Assembly: GCF_026241855.1 (NCBI RefSeq)
Contig: NZ_JAPJDC010000001.1
Location: 2,914,001-2,978,000 of the forward strand
DNA from: Curtobacterium flaccumfaciens pv. betae
GTDB lineage: Bacteria > Actinomycetota > Actinomycetes > Actinomycetales > Microbacteriaceae
Reading direction: 5' to 3'
Length of the DNA stretch: 64,000 nt
Position 1 is the first letter of the stretch. Every line of letters starts with the position of its first letter. Of this stretch, positions 42,185 to 50,297 are shown piece by piece. The position numbers were made by a program, and so were the translations under genes. The notes under the pieces were generated by a model that saw only the letters and a list, made by a program, of their open reading frames with translations, did no database searches and was not told the DNA's origin.

Positions 42185-43434
42185 GCGCGGACCCCCTCGG
42201 CGGTCACCGCGGTGGCGGTCACCGCGTCGGCCTCCGCCACGTCGACGGATGCACCTCCGGCCGCTGCGGACCGTGCCACGGCGTCGAGGACCTCCATGTT
42301 GTGCACGCCGTCGTCGAACGTGGCGTTCGCGGGCAGGGCGTCGGGCACGGCGCCGGTCAGCCCGGCGATCTCGTCGAGGAACGCCCGCGCCTGGTACTCG
42401 AACATCTGGTTCTGCCCCCAGCCGACGCCAGGGGCGTCCATCGCCATGCCGCCCGCGACGTAGGGGTGGTCCGGTCCGAGCACGACCTGGCGGTACCCAC
42501 CCGTGCGCGAGCCGTCGGACTGCAGCGCGAGGCCGATCTCGGAGGCGCGCTCCTGGTCCCAGCGGGCGGCGCCGCGCTCGCAGAACACCTCGATCACGAG
42601 GCCGTTCGGGTGCCCGGCGGCGACGCGGGAGGCCTCGAGCGACCCGACGACCGTGCCGTCACCGAACCGTGCGCTGAACGTGGCGTAGTCGTCGTTGCCG
42701 ACGGCCGCGGTCTCACCGGTGAGCGGGACGGCCTGCCCCCGCAGGGCGTGTCCGGCGGCCACGGGGCGCTCGGTGATCGACGTGGTGAACGTCCCACCGC
42801 TGACGCTCCGGACCGGGCCGGCCAGGAACTCGGCGACGTAGGACAGGTGCGAGCCGACGTCGGCGAGCGCGCCGGACCCCGGCTCCCCCGCGAAGCGCCA
42901 CGAGAACGGGACGTCGGGCGAGGCGCCGTAGTCGGTCCAGTACCGGCCGGAGACGTGCAGGACCCGGCCGAGCGTGCCGTCCTCGACGAGCTCCCTGATG
43001 GCCGCGAGGCCGGGAGCCCGGCGGTAGGTGAACCCGATGCGGCCGAGCACCCCGCGCTGCGCGGCCTCGGCAGCGGCGGACGCCATCGCGCGTGCGTCGT
43101 CGAGCGAGTCGGACAGCGGCTTGTCGCACAGCACGTGCTTGCCGGCGGCGAGCAGCCCCTCGACGATCTCGCGGTGCAGGGTGTTCGCGACGACGACGCT
43201 CACCACGTCGATGTCGTCCGCCGCCGCGATGGCCCGCCAGTCGGTGTCGTGCCGCTCGTAGCCGAAGCGCCGTGCGGCCTCGGCGGCGAGGGGCTCGTAG
43301 ACGTCGCCGACCGAGACGAGCCGGACCGGCGGCAGCGTCGAGGTGAACAGGGAGGGTGCGTTCCGCCACGCAGCCATGTGGGCCTTGCCCGCCATGCCCG
43401 CGCCGATGACGGCGACGCCGATGCTGTCGCTCAT
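42181..43434 (-). CDS. Gfo/Idh/MocA-family oxidoreductase
   Basis: NAD(P)-dependent dehydrogenase of 417 residues. The Rossmann motif is VAVIGAGMAGKAHMAAW, the catalytic lysine segment is CDKPLSD, and ADVGSHLSYVAEFL is the second-domain signature. The ATG at 43434 is chosen for the strong AGGAGA site just upstream and because the conserved domain begins there. First gene of a two-gene operon with the isomerase at 41180. A perfect 16-base palindrome 35 bases upstream is the probable LacI site. Confidence 0.93.
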   Translation of the reverse strand: MSDSIGVAVIGAGMAGKAHMAAWRNAPSLFTSTLPPVRLVSVGDVYEPLAAEAARRFGYERHDTDWRAIAAADDIDVVSVVVANTLHREIVEGLLAAGKHVLCDKPLSDSLDDARAMASAAAEAAQRGVLGRIGFTYRRAPGLAAIRELVEDGTLGRVLHVSGRYWTDYGASPDVPFSWRFAGEPGSGALADVGSHLSYVAEFLAGPVRSVSGGTFTTSITERPVAAGHALRGQAVPLTGETAAVGNDDYATFSARFGDGTVVGSLEASRVAAGHPNGLVIEVFCERGAARWDQERASEIGLALQSDGSRTGGYRQVVLGPDHPYVAGGMAMDAPGVGWGQNQMFEYQARAFLDEIAGLTGAVPDALPANATFDDGVHNMEVLDAVARSAAAGGASVDVAEADAVTATAVTAEGVRA

Positions 43435-43468
43435 GTTCTCTCCTTCGAGAAGGTCGCTGGATCCCGAT

Positions 43469-43484
43469 TCTGGAACGTTCCAGA
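43469..43484. promoter_or_regulatory. LacI-type operator
   Basis: Perfect palindrome TCTGGAACGTTCCAGA in the divergent region between the dehydrogenase operon and the LacI gene. A related half-site (AGAACGT) follows at once. A possible rightward -10, TAGACT, is at 43494-43499. Confidence 0.85.
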
Positions 43485-43550
43485 ACGTGTCGGTAGACTG
43501 TAGCCGCACCAGCCCATGTCCTGTCAAGCACCGTGCCGGAAAGGCCCAGC

Positions 43551-44555
43551 GTGACCCCTCGCCCGCCGACGATCATCGACGTCGCCGCACGCGCAGGCGT
43601 CTCGAAGTCCCTGGTGTCGATGGTGCTGCGCGACGATCCCGGGGTCTCCCCGGCCCGCCGCTCCGCGGTGCTCGCCGCCGTCGCAGAGCTCGGCTACCGC
43701 CCGAACCGCGCCGCCGCCATCCTCGCCGGCACCCGGACCCGCACCATCGGGGTCATCGTCGACGACTTCCGCAACCCCTGGTACGTCCCGATGCTCGACG
43801 GCATCCGCGAGGCCCTCGCCCCGCACGGACTCCGCCTCACCCTGGCAGACACCCGGGCCAACGCCCACCTCGACTCCTCGCCCTTCGACGACCTGGTCTC
43901 CCTGCGGGTCGACGGCGTGGTGCTCGCCGCCGAGGGCTTCCCCGACGTCGTCGTCCCCGCCGACACCCCGGTCGTGATCGCCGGCGCGCGCGAGGACGTA
44001 CCGGGCGGACTCGACGTGGTCGCCTCCGACGAAGCCGCCGGCGGGCGGTTGGCAGCGGATCACCTGATCGGCCTGGGTCACCGCCGCATTGCCCACGTCA
44101 CCGGCTCGGGAGGCCCGGCTGCCGTCCGCCGTCAGGCCACCGTCGCGCAGCTGGCCGCGTCCGGCATCGAGCCGCTGGTCTATGGCTCCGGCCCGACCTC
44201 GGAGACGACCGGCTACGAGGGCATGCGGCTCGCACTCCGGGAGCACCCCGCCCTGACCGCGGTGTTCGCCGCGAACGACGTCATGGCGATGGGCGCGATC
44301 GCCGCCGTGCAGGAAGCCGGACTCCGCGTGCCGCAGGACGTCTCGGTGATCGGCAACGACGAGACCCCGCTCGCCGCGTCACCCCTGCTGCGCCTGACGA
44401 CGGTCGACCCGCACAACGACGAGGTGGGGCGCCTGGCGGCTGCGCGGTTGGTCGAGCGGATCGGCGCCGCAGCGGGGACGCCGACGGATCCGATCAGGAC
44501 ACTCGTGCCACCGACGCTCGTCGTGCGGTCGACGACGGGGCCGCCGCGCCTCTGA
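43551..44555 (+). CDS. LacI-family transcriptional regulator
   Basis: LacI repressor of 334 residues. The N-terminal helix-turn-helix and hinge are textbook: TIIDVAARAGVSKSLVSMVL and LGYRPNRAAAIL. The sugar-binding core follows, ending with GNDETPLAASPLLRLTTVDP. The GTG at 43551 is preferred because AAAGG lies six bases upstream and the HTH starts there; an alternative GTG is at 43533. It most likely represses the divergent dehydrogenase/isomerase operon and itself through 43469-43484. Confidence 0.93.
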   Translation: MTPRPPTIIDVAARAGVSKSLVSMVLRDDPGVSPARRSAVLAAVAELGYRPNRAAAILAGTRTRTIGVIVDDFRNPWYVPMLDGIREALAPHGLRLTLADTRANAHLDSSPFDDLVSLRVDGVVLAAEGFPDVVVPADTPVVIAGAREDVPGGLDVVASDEAAGGRLAADHLIGLGHRRIAHVTGSGGPAAVRRQATVAQLAASGIEPLVYGSGPTSETTGYEGMRLALREHPALTAVFAANDVMAMGAIAAVQEAGLRVPQDVSVIGNDETPLAASPLLRLTTVDPHNDEVGRLAAARLVERIGAAAGTPTDPIRTLVPPTLVVRSTTGPPRL

Positions 44556-44593
44556 ACTTCGCCGCTCGGTTGAGCGCCTTCGCTGCCGTCGGG

Positions 44594-45403
44594 TCAGGAC
44601 CGAGCGACCTCAGCGAACCCGGCGGCGAGTGCCTCGATCCGAGCCTCGCGCTCGGCGAGTGCCATGTTCCGAACCGAGGAGAACACGAACTGCTTCGCTG
44701 CGATCGGGCGCAGTTCCAGGAGTGCGTCGAGCTCGCGTGCGCGGGGTCGCGACACGATCGCGGCGGCTTCCCGCCCGAGTACACGAGCGGCGACGTGGTC
44801 CGTGTTGGACCCGTACTCCTCCATGAGCTCGATCCGATCGTCGTTCCAGGATGCATCCCGGACCCGTTCGTCTTCGCAGTACCAGTCCACCGCCAGCGCA
44901 AGGTCCTGTGCGTCACGGTCGTTGGCGTGTCCACGGTCCACCCAGGCGCGCAGCTTGAGCAGCGTGTACCCAGCGACGGTGGGGAAGCGGACACGGTGCC
45001 CACTCGGCAGCTCGACCCACATCCCCGCGCTGAAGACATCGGCCATCCCGAACACGCTCATCTGCTCGCGGCGCAGGGCCGGCGTCACCACACCGTCGGG
45101 ATCCTCGATCCTGCCGAATGGCATGAAGTCCACTTCCGTGTCGGCGACCATGAACCGCACGCCGTTGGAACCGGTCCGCGGGTACGTCGCCACGACGTCC
45201 TCGTACGTCTGCCAATCGTCGGTGGCGATTGCGATATCCACGTCGGACGTCGCACGCACGGCGTCAGTTCGACCGAACCCGACGTGATGGAGTCGGTCGC
45301 GGGCCTCCGCGCCGACGACCATGAGGCGCGCCGGGTCGACCTGTCGACCCGCGAGGTCTCGGACGACGTGATCGACGATGTCGAGACGTTCATCCGAGTG
45401 CAT
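44594..45403 (-). CDS. AbiEii-like nucleotidyltransferase, putative toxin
   Basis: 269-residue protein with a nucleotidyltransferase-type core: an early VVGAEARDRLHH, then RATSDVDIAIATDDW carrying the D-x-D catalytic pair, and VRFMVADTEVDFMPFG with a third acidic residue. It fits the AbiEii/AbiGii (DUF1814-type) toxins of type IV toxin-antitoxin and phage-abortive systems, though similarity outside the core is weak. The ATG at 45403 lies inside the end of the AbiEi-like gene (overlap 14 bases), so production is tied to the antitoxin. The gene converges on the LacI gene. Confidence 0.78.
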   Translation of the reverse strand: MHSDERLDIVDHVVRDLAGRQVDPARLMVVGAEARDRLHHVGFGRTDAVRATSDVDIAIATDDWQTYEDVVATYPRTGSNGVRFMVADTEVDFMPFGRIEDPDGVVTPALRREQMSVFGMADVFSAGMWVELPSGHRVRFPTVAGYTLLKLRAWVDRGHANDRDAQDLALAVDWYCEDERVRDASWNDDRIELMEEYGSNTDHVAARVLGREAAAIVSRPRARELDALLELRPIAAKQFVFSSVRNMALAEREARIEALAAGFAEVARS

Positions 45404-46391
45404 CGACGAGTCCCGTCTCCGCGCGGACCCTGGCCGCTGCTTCCTGCGAGCGAGAATCACCAGCAGCCATGAGCTCCGCGTACACGAGCAGTGGCGGTGC
45501 CGTCCTCACTCCGGACGGATAGGGCCGCGGGTCGGTCCAGAAGGCTTCCCGCACCCAGATGTTCGGCGCGGCCCCGGCACGCCAACGGTTCTCGAGCGCG
45601 AGCGCCGACGACCATGGCCGAACCCACAGTGACAGTGTTTCGGGCCGCAACCACGCGGTTGCCGCTTCACCGCTCCGGAACACCTCCACCCCGTCCACCG
45701 GCCGGACCTCGAGGGTCTGGCCGGCGAAGGCCCTCGCTCGCTTCTCAGCTCCGAGACCCGAGGCGAACGCGGCCGACCACTGGTCGATGAGCTGCTCGCG
45801 GGCTGCACTCCCGGGTCGGAGGTCTGCCTCGTCCGTCCCGGATGCCCTCAGCGAGTCGACGACCTCGCTGGCGAGCCCGACGGACACACCTGCGACCCTT
45901 GCGATGGTCCGACGCGGCGCCGACATCATCCCCGGCCAGGTCAGCAGGACGAACAGGACCTGCGCTCGTCGGTTGCTGAAGAGGTTCACGTTTCGACTGC
46001 TCACCGCGCGCTCCTCGAGCGCACCCTGTCCCGTCCGACCCCGCACGTCCAGGAGCACACCGTCGTGCCGGATGAACGCGTTGCCAGCAACGTCGACGAA
46101 GCAAGTCCCGAGCGATCGGAACTGCTCTGCGGTCCGGGCTGAGATCTTCGCACCGACCAGCAACGTCGGTGTCGTCTTCACGTTCCAGGGTGCCCGTCGC
46201 AGGGAATCCATCGTGAGCGGCTCGAGAAGTGCGATGTCCACCGGCCACCGCCAGCTCGGGTCGCCCTCGCGTGTGAGTACGGCGTCCCAGAGAGCAGAGC
46301 CATCGAACCCCTCAGGCTCCATCGAGGCTGCTACGTCGAAGCCGTACTCGCGGAGCCGCGCGGTGGTCTCGTACACGATCCGGTCGTCCAT
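45390..46391 (-). CDS. AbiEi-family antitoxin/transcriptional regulator
   Basis: 333-residue protein resembling the AbiEi family of type IV antitoxins. Family-like features are AKISARTAEQFRSLGTCFVD, GNAFIRHDGVLLDVRGR, NLFSNRRAQVLFVLLTWPGM and a helix-turn-helix candidate ARVAGVSVGLASEVVDSL. In characterised AbiE systems this protein binds inverted repeats in its own promoter and neutralises the toxin. Here the ATG has a GAGGAG site and a nested inverted repeat lies just upstream. It is the first gene of a two-gene operon. Confidence 0.8.
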   Translation of the reverse strand: MDDRIVYETTARLREYGFDVAASMEPEGFDGSALWDAVLTREGDPSWRWPVDIALLEPLTMDSLRRAPWNVKTTPTLLVGAKISARTAEQFRSLGTCFVDVAGNAFIRHDGVLLDVRGRTGQGALEERAVSSRNVNLFSNRRAQVLFVLLTWPGMMSAPRRTIARVAGVSVGLASEVVDSLRASGTDEADLRPGSAAREQLIDQWSAAFASGLGAEKRARAFAGQTLEVRPVDGVEVFRSGEAATAWLRPETLSLWVRPWSSALALENRWRAGAAPNIWVREAFWTDPRPYPSGVRTAPPLLVYAELMAAGDSRSQEAAARVRAETGLVDALG

Positions 46392-46401
46392 GCCGCTCCT
46401 C

Positions 46402-46452
46402 GTTCATTTTTTACTGACGTTCAATCTAATTGAACGAGTCGGAAAAATGAAC
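46402..46452. promoter_or_regulatory. Nested inverted repeats in AT-rich abiE promoter
   Basis: Outer arms GTTCATTTTT (46402-46411) and AAAAATGAAC (46443-46452) enclose inner arms CGTTCAAT (46418-46425) and ATTGAACG (46429-46436). The inner repeat contains minus-strand TAGATT, a likely -10. Both arms share the GTTCA end. This is the most AT-rich patch in the window and a probable autoregulatory site. Confidence 0.75.
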
Positions 46453-46464
46453 ACCAGGAGTGGA

Positions 46465-46914
46465 TCAGGCCGGAACACCTTCGAGCCGCTCGACGGACTC
46501 GGCCAGGTCGGCGAGTTCGGGGACCTCGTGCGCCTCGGCGAGAGCGCCCTCGAGCGCCGCGGCATGGATCGGCGTCGCACGCTCGAGCAGGACCTGCCCG
46601 GCGTGCGTGAGCTCCGTGTAGAGCCCGCGACGGTCGTCGGCGCACAGGACGCGGGTCAGCAGGGCGCGCTCCTCGAGCCGGTTCACCAGCCGGGTGGTCG
46701 CACTCGGACTGAGGGCCGCCGCGCGGGCGAGCTGCTGCATGCGCATGTGGAAGCCATCCTGCCGGCGCAGCGCATCGAGCACTGTGAACTCCACGACGGA
46801 CAGGTCGACCTGCCGGAGGTCCCGCTCCAGGCGCGTCTCGATCAGGCCGTGCAGTGCCGCCAGGGTGCGCCAGCCGTGGGCGCGGACAGCAGTGGAGGTG
46901 TCGTCGACGGACAT
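46465..46914 (-). CDS. MarR-family transcriptional regulator
   Basis: MarR protein of 149 residues. It shows LSVVEFTVLDALRRQDGFHMRMQQLA, the recognition helix SPSATTRLVNRLEERALL and the wing DDRRGLYTELTHAGQ. The ATG at 46914 has an AAGGAG site six bases upstream; the longer frame is not supported. It is divergent from an MFS exporter gene across 127 bases with repeated sequence motifs, so it is probably that gene's repressor. Confidence 0.9.
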   Translation of the reverse strand: MSVDDTSTAVRAHGWRTLAALHGLIETRLERDLRQVDLSVVEFTVLDALRRQDGFHMRMQQLARAAALSPSATTRLVNRLEERALLTRVLCADDRRGLYTELTHAGQVLLERATPIHAAALEGALAEAHEVPELADLAESVERLEGVPA

Positions 46915-46946
46915 CGGGGCTCCTTCGGTCGGTGCAGACGGCAACA

Positions 46947-47000
46947 GTTGCTTGCGCGGATACCCCGCGTGTGCAACTATCGATGTCCCGCGTCTGCAAC
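46947..47000. promoter_or_regulatory. Repeated motifs in marR-MFS divergent promoter
   Basis: CCCGCGTGTGCAAC (46964-46977) recurs with one change as CCCGCGTCTGCAAC (46987-47000), 23 bases apart. An inverted partner, GTTGCTTGCGCGG, begins at 46947. The sites flank a possible rightward -10 (TATCGA, 46978-46983) and are candidates for MarR binding. Confidence 0.6.
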
Positions 47001-47041
47001 AACCAGCGTACGCGGCACAGCTGCACGACGGAAGGACATCC

Positions 47042-48232
47042 ATGCCCGCGGGACTCATCGCCCTCGCACTCGGCGGATTCGGCATCGGCCTGACCGAGTT
47101 CGTCATCACCGGCCTGCTGCCCGAGGTGGCGGCCGACTACGGCGTCACCGAGACCACCGCTGGCTGGCTCGTCACCGGGTACGCCCTGGCGGTCATCGTC
47201 GGGGCCCTCGGGCTCACCGCCGCGACCACCCGGCTCCCCCGCAAGCCCGTCCTGCTCGGGCTGCTCGTGCTGTTCATCGTCGGCAACACCCTGTCCGCGA
47301 TCGCCCCGACCTACGGCGCGATGATGACCGGCCGTGTCATCGCCGCCCTGTGCCACGGAGCGTTCTTCGGCATCGGCTCGGTCGTCGCCGCGAACATGGT
47401 CGAGCGGTCCAAGCGCGCCTCGGCCGTCGCCCTGATGTTCACCGGGCTCACCGCGTCGAACGTGCTCGGCGTGCCGTTCGGCACCTTCCTCGGCCAAGCC
47501 GCCGGCTGGCGTGCGACGTTCTGGGCGATCGCGGCCATCGGTGTCGTCGCCCTGATCGGCGTCCTCGTTCTCGTCCCCGCGGTCCGCTCCACCGAAGTCC
47601 CGTCGCTCGCCCGCGAACTCAGCGCCTTCCGGTCCGGGCAGGTCTGGCTGTCGCTCGGCATGACCGTGCTCGGCTACGGCGGGATGTTCGGCGCCTTCAC
47701 CTACATCGCGTACACGCTGACCTCGGTGTCCGGGTTCCCGTCGTCGGCGGTGCCGTGGCTGCTCATCGTGTTCGGCATCGGGCTGTTCGTCGGCAACTTC
47801 GCCGGCGGCAAGCTCGCGGCCCGCTCGATCGACCGCACCTTGCTCGTGGTGCTCGTCGTCCTGACCGTGGTGCTCGCGGCGTTCGCCCTCGTCGCGACCT
47901 CGCCGGTGCTCACCGTGATCGCCCTCGTGTTGATGGGGGCGTTCGGGTTCGCGACCGTCCCGGCCCTGCAGACCCGGGTGATGCAGTACGCCGACCACGC
48001 GCCGACCCTGGCGAGCGGGGCGAACATCGCCGCGTTCAACCTCGGCAACGCGCTCGGGGCCTGGATCGGCGGCCTGACCATCGCCGCCGGGCTCGGGTAC
48101 ACGTCGCCGATCTGGGCGGGGTCGGGGATCACCCTGGCGGCCGTGGTGCTGACGCTCGTGGCGATGGGCGCGGTGCGTCGGGCGCGCGCGGGAGTGCGAA
48201 CCACGACGACGGGGAGCATCGCGACGGTCTGA
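47042..48232 (+). CDS. MFS transporter (DHA1-like drug or sugar efflux)
   Basis: Major facilitator protein of 396 residues with twelve hydrophobic helices. Its start, GGFGIGLTEFVITGLLPEVA, and the loop TTRLPRKPVLLGLL match the AraJ/YdhP-like branch of the drug:H+ antiporter-1 family. The ATG has an AAGGAC site about six bases upstream. The divergent MarR gene suggests an inducible efflux pump. The cargo is unknown. Confidence 0.9.
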   Translation: MPAGLIALALGGFGIGLTEFVITGLLPEVAADYGVTETTAGWLVTGYALAVIVGALGLTAATTRLPRKPVLLGLLVLFIVGNTLSAIAPTYGAMMTGRVIAALCHGAFFGIGSVVAANMVERSKRASAVALMFTGLTASNVLGVPFGTFLGQAAGWRATFWAIAAIGVVALIGVLVLVPAVRSTEVPSLARELSAFRSGQVWLSLGMTVLGYGGMFGAFTYIAYTLTSVSGFPSSAVPWLLIVFGIGLFVGNFAGGKLAARSIDRTLLVVLVVLTVVLAAFALVATSPVLTVIALVLMGAFGFATVPALQTRVMQYADHAPTLASGANIAAFNLGNALGAWIGGLTIAAGLGYTSPIWAGSGITLAAVVLTLVAMGAVRRARAGVRTTTTGSIATV

Positions 48233-48260
48233 CGCGAGCGCTTCGGGCGCCAGGAACGAC

Positions 48261-48290
48261 GAAAGCCCGGTCCGATCGGACCGAGCTTTC
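48261..48290. terminator. Bidirectional terminator between MFS gene and tRNA-Ser
   Basis: GAAAGC-CGGTCC and GGACCG-GCTTTC arms pair around a central GATC with one mismatch. In both directions an A/T-rich end (GAAAG/CTTTC) gives the hairpin a short U-run. Confidence 0.8.
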
Positions 48291-48298
48291 GTGTGGTG

Positions 48299-48388
48299 CG
48301 GAGACGGAGGGATTTGAACCCTCGGTCCCCTCAAAGGGGACTCCACCTTAGCAGGGTGGTGCACTCGGCCGGACTATGCGACGTCTCC
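48299..48388 (-). tRNA. tRNA-Ser (anticodon GCT)
   Basis: A 90-base class II tRNA. The acceptor stem GGAGACG pairs with CGTCTCC and leaves G as discriminator. The anticodon arm ACCACC-CTGCTAA-GGTGG gives anticodon GCT for AGC/AGU serine codons. A long variable arm (GTCCCCTTTGAGGGGAC) and T-arm GAGGGTTCAAATCCCTC are intact. CCA is not encoded. A minus-strand TATGGT near 48412-48417 may be its -10. Confidence 0.96.
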
Positions 48389-48824
48389 AAGCACTCTCGC
48401 GAGCGCTGCGACCACCATACAGGAGGACCGCGCCACTCTCGACCCGACGCACGCCCGCGCGTGGCACGACCCGTCATACTCGGTCCCCCGAAGTGGGGAC
48501 ACGTGGGGGTTGTCGGGGCGTACCCCACTGCATAGCATCATCGGGACGCGGCAATCACGTTCCGGGGCTCGTCCCCGTCGTCGCGACACAGCACCCGACG
48601 TCGTTCCCCGTGCGGGCCCGGCGCGCCCGATCGCGTGGCGCCCGGCGGGGAGCGACTCCCCTGGGGGCGCGGCCCACCACCGCGCCCCCGTTTCTGCGTT
48701 CGGCGGCGGGCACGTACCGAGCCGAGACTCGTCCCCGTGGACAGTTCGCCGGTGCTGCAGGCCGCAAAGAGTCCGCTCAGCCGAGACTCGGGGACGGCAA
48801 GCAACCGACCGACCGCGCCGCGCC
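48389..48824. other. Gene-free region between tRNA-Ser and LCP gene
   Basis: I see no convincing gene in these 436 bases; the short open frames lack starts with support and have no recognisable sequence. It contains the tRNA promoter at its left edge and a repeated GCCGAGACTCG (near 48720 and 48779) at the right. It may hold the LCP terminator or a small RNA. Confidence 0.5.
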
Positions 48825-50126
48825 TCAGTACCCGAACGCCTTGGAGCAGGTCTGCTGGTCGGCGGACTGCCCCTCGAGTCCGTCGATGGTCTCGGGCGTC
48901 GCCGAGGGGGTGCGCGGGGCAGCGGACGACGGCGCCGCCGGGGTCGCCGGCGTGGCAGGCTCCGGCGCAGCGGCCGGCGACGAGGGTGCCGCGGTCGGCT
49001 GCGTCGGACTCGTCTCGGACCCGATGCCCGTGCTGTCCGCCCCGAGGGAGAACGACTGATCGGCCTTGATCTTCGCGAACAGCCGGTCGGCCAGGTACGT
49101 CGTGGGCTCGACCTTGCCCTCGTAGACACCGGTGCCGCCCGTGGTGCCCGGGTACTGCACGAAGTTCACCTGCGCCAGCGGCAGGTCCCGCAGCGCCAGG
49201 CCCATCTGCACCATCGTCCCGATGTCGTTCAGGCTCTGGGACAGCTGCATGTTCGACGCCGCCGCCCGGGCCAGCTTGTACAGGCGGGCCGGCGAACCGA
49301 GGGTGTCGTTCGACTTCACGGTGCGGAGCAGCGACGACAGGAACACCTGTTGGCTCGAGATCCGGCCGAGGTCCGACCCGTCGCCGACCCCGTGCCGGGT
49401 GCGCAGGAAGGCCAGGGCCTCGTCGCCCTGCAGGGTCGAGGTGCCGGCGGGCAGGTTCAGCCCGGTGTACGAGTCGGTGATCGGCTGGGCGACGCAGACG
49501 GGCACGCCGCCGATCGCGTTCGACATCTCGATGACACCCTTGAAGGACACCGCCGCCGAGTACTGGATGTCGAGTCCGGTCAGCCCGGCGACCGTCTGCG
49601 TGACGCAGTTCAGGCCCCCCTCGCCGAACGAGGTGTTGATCGGCTGCGCGGCCATCGCCGGGGCCGTGCCCGTGCCGTCGGTCTTCTTGCAGGCCGGGAT
49701 CGGCGTGACGAGGTCGCGCGGGATGCTCACCGCGGTCGCGTTGGTGTGGTCGGCCGAGACGTGCAGCAGGATGTTGACGTCGTTGAGGGTCGCGTCACGC
49801 TCCCCGAACGCCGCGCTCTGGTCGGGGTCGTTGTCGGTGCCGACGACGAGCATGTTGAACCCGCCCGTGAAGGCGCTGAGCGGCTTCGCACCGCCCTGCG
49901 CCTGCGGTGCGGGCTGGCCCTGGATCTCCACGCCGTCACCGAGGTCGTCCGTGACCTGCTTCGCCGCGATCGCCGTCACCGAGACCGAGCTCACCAGGGC
50001 CACTGCGACGACGGCGGACACCGTCTTGGCAGCGGTCGCGAGGGGGCTCGAGCGCCGCAGACGTCCGTGCCGTGCGATCCCGGGTGCTCGGTTCAAGCGG
50101 TGGGATCGATCGCGGACGTCGTTCAC
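48825..50126 (-). CDS. LCP (LytR-CpsA-Psr) family cell-wall ligase
   Basis: Membrane-anchored enzyme of 433 residues that transfers glycopolymers from lipid carriers to peptidoglycan. A cytoplasmic basic N-terminus is followed by one helix (about 40-58). The LCP domain includes FNMLVVGTDNDP, the arginine-bearing AVSIPRDLVTPIP, and FLRTRHGVGDGSDLGRISSQQ with the lipid-phosphate-binding arginines. The C-terminus is a Ser/Pro/Ala-rich tail. The GTG at 50126 is chosen because AGGAG lies six bases upstream. It is transcribed toward tRNA-Ser. Confidence 0.93.
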   Translation of the reverse strand: MNDVRDRSHRLNRAPGIARHGRLRRSSPLATAAKTVSAVVAVALVSSVSVTAIAAKQVTDDLGDGVEIQGQPAPQAQGGAKPLSAFTGGFNMLVVGTDNDPDQSAAFGERDATLNDVNILLHVSADHTNATAVSIPRDLVTPIPACKKTDGTGTAPAMAAQPINTSFGEGGLNCVTQTVAGLTGLDIQYSAAVSFKGVIEMSNAIGGVPVCVAQPITDSYTGLNLPAGTSTLQGDEALAFLRTRHGVGDGSDLGRISSQQVFLSSLLRTVKSNDTLGSPARLYKLARAAASNMQLSQSLNDIGTMVQMGLALRDLPLAQVNFVQYPGTTGGTGVYEGKVEPTTYLADRLFAKIKADQSFSLGADSTGIGSETSPTQPTAAPSSPAAAPEPATPATPAAPSSAAPRTPSATPETIDGLEGQSADQQTCSKAFGY

Positions 50127-50297
50127 GGGCACTCCTGTCGTCGGTGGACACGCCGGGGACGGCAACCGGTCAAGGCTGCCACGACGTTGCCTGACGATCC
50201 AGTGCGAGGGGCACCGCCACCGCGCACTGCTCGGCGGCGGGACCTGCGGACCACGGCGGCGGACGCGGACCTGAGCGGATCCGCAGCCGCCGCCGGT

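Noticed and set aside
48331..49129. Several overlapping short open frames on both strands around tRNA-Ser and the gene-free region
   Set aside because: They are Arg/Pro-rich, lack supported starts, and overlap the tRNA or the antisense side of the LCP gene.
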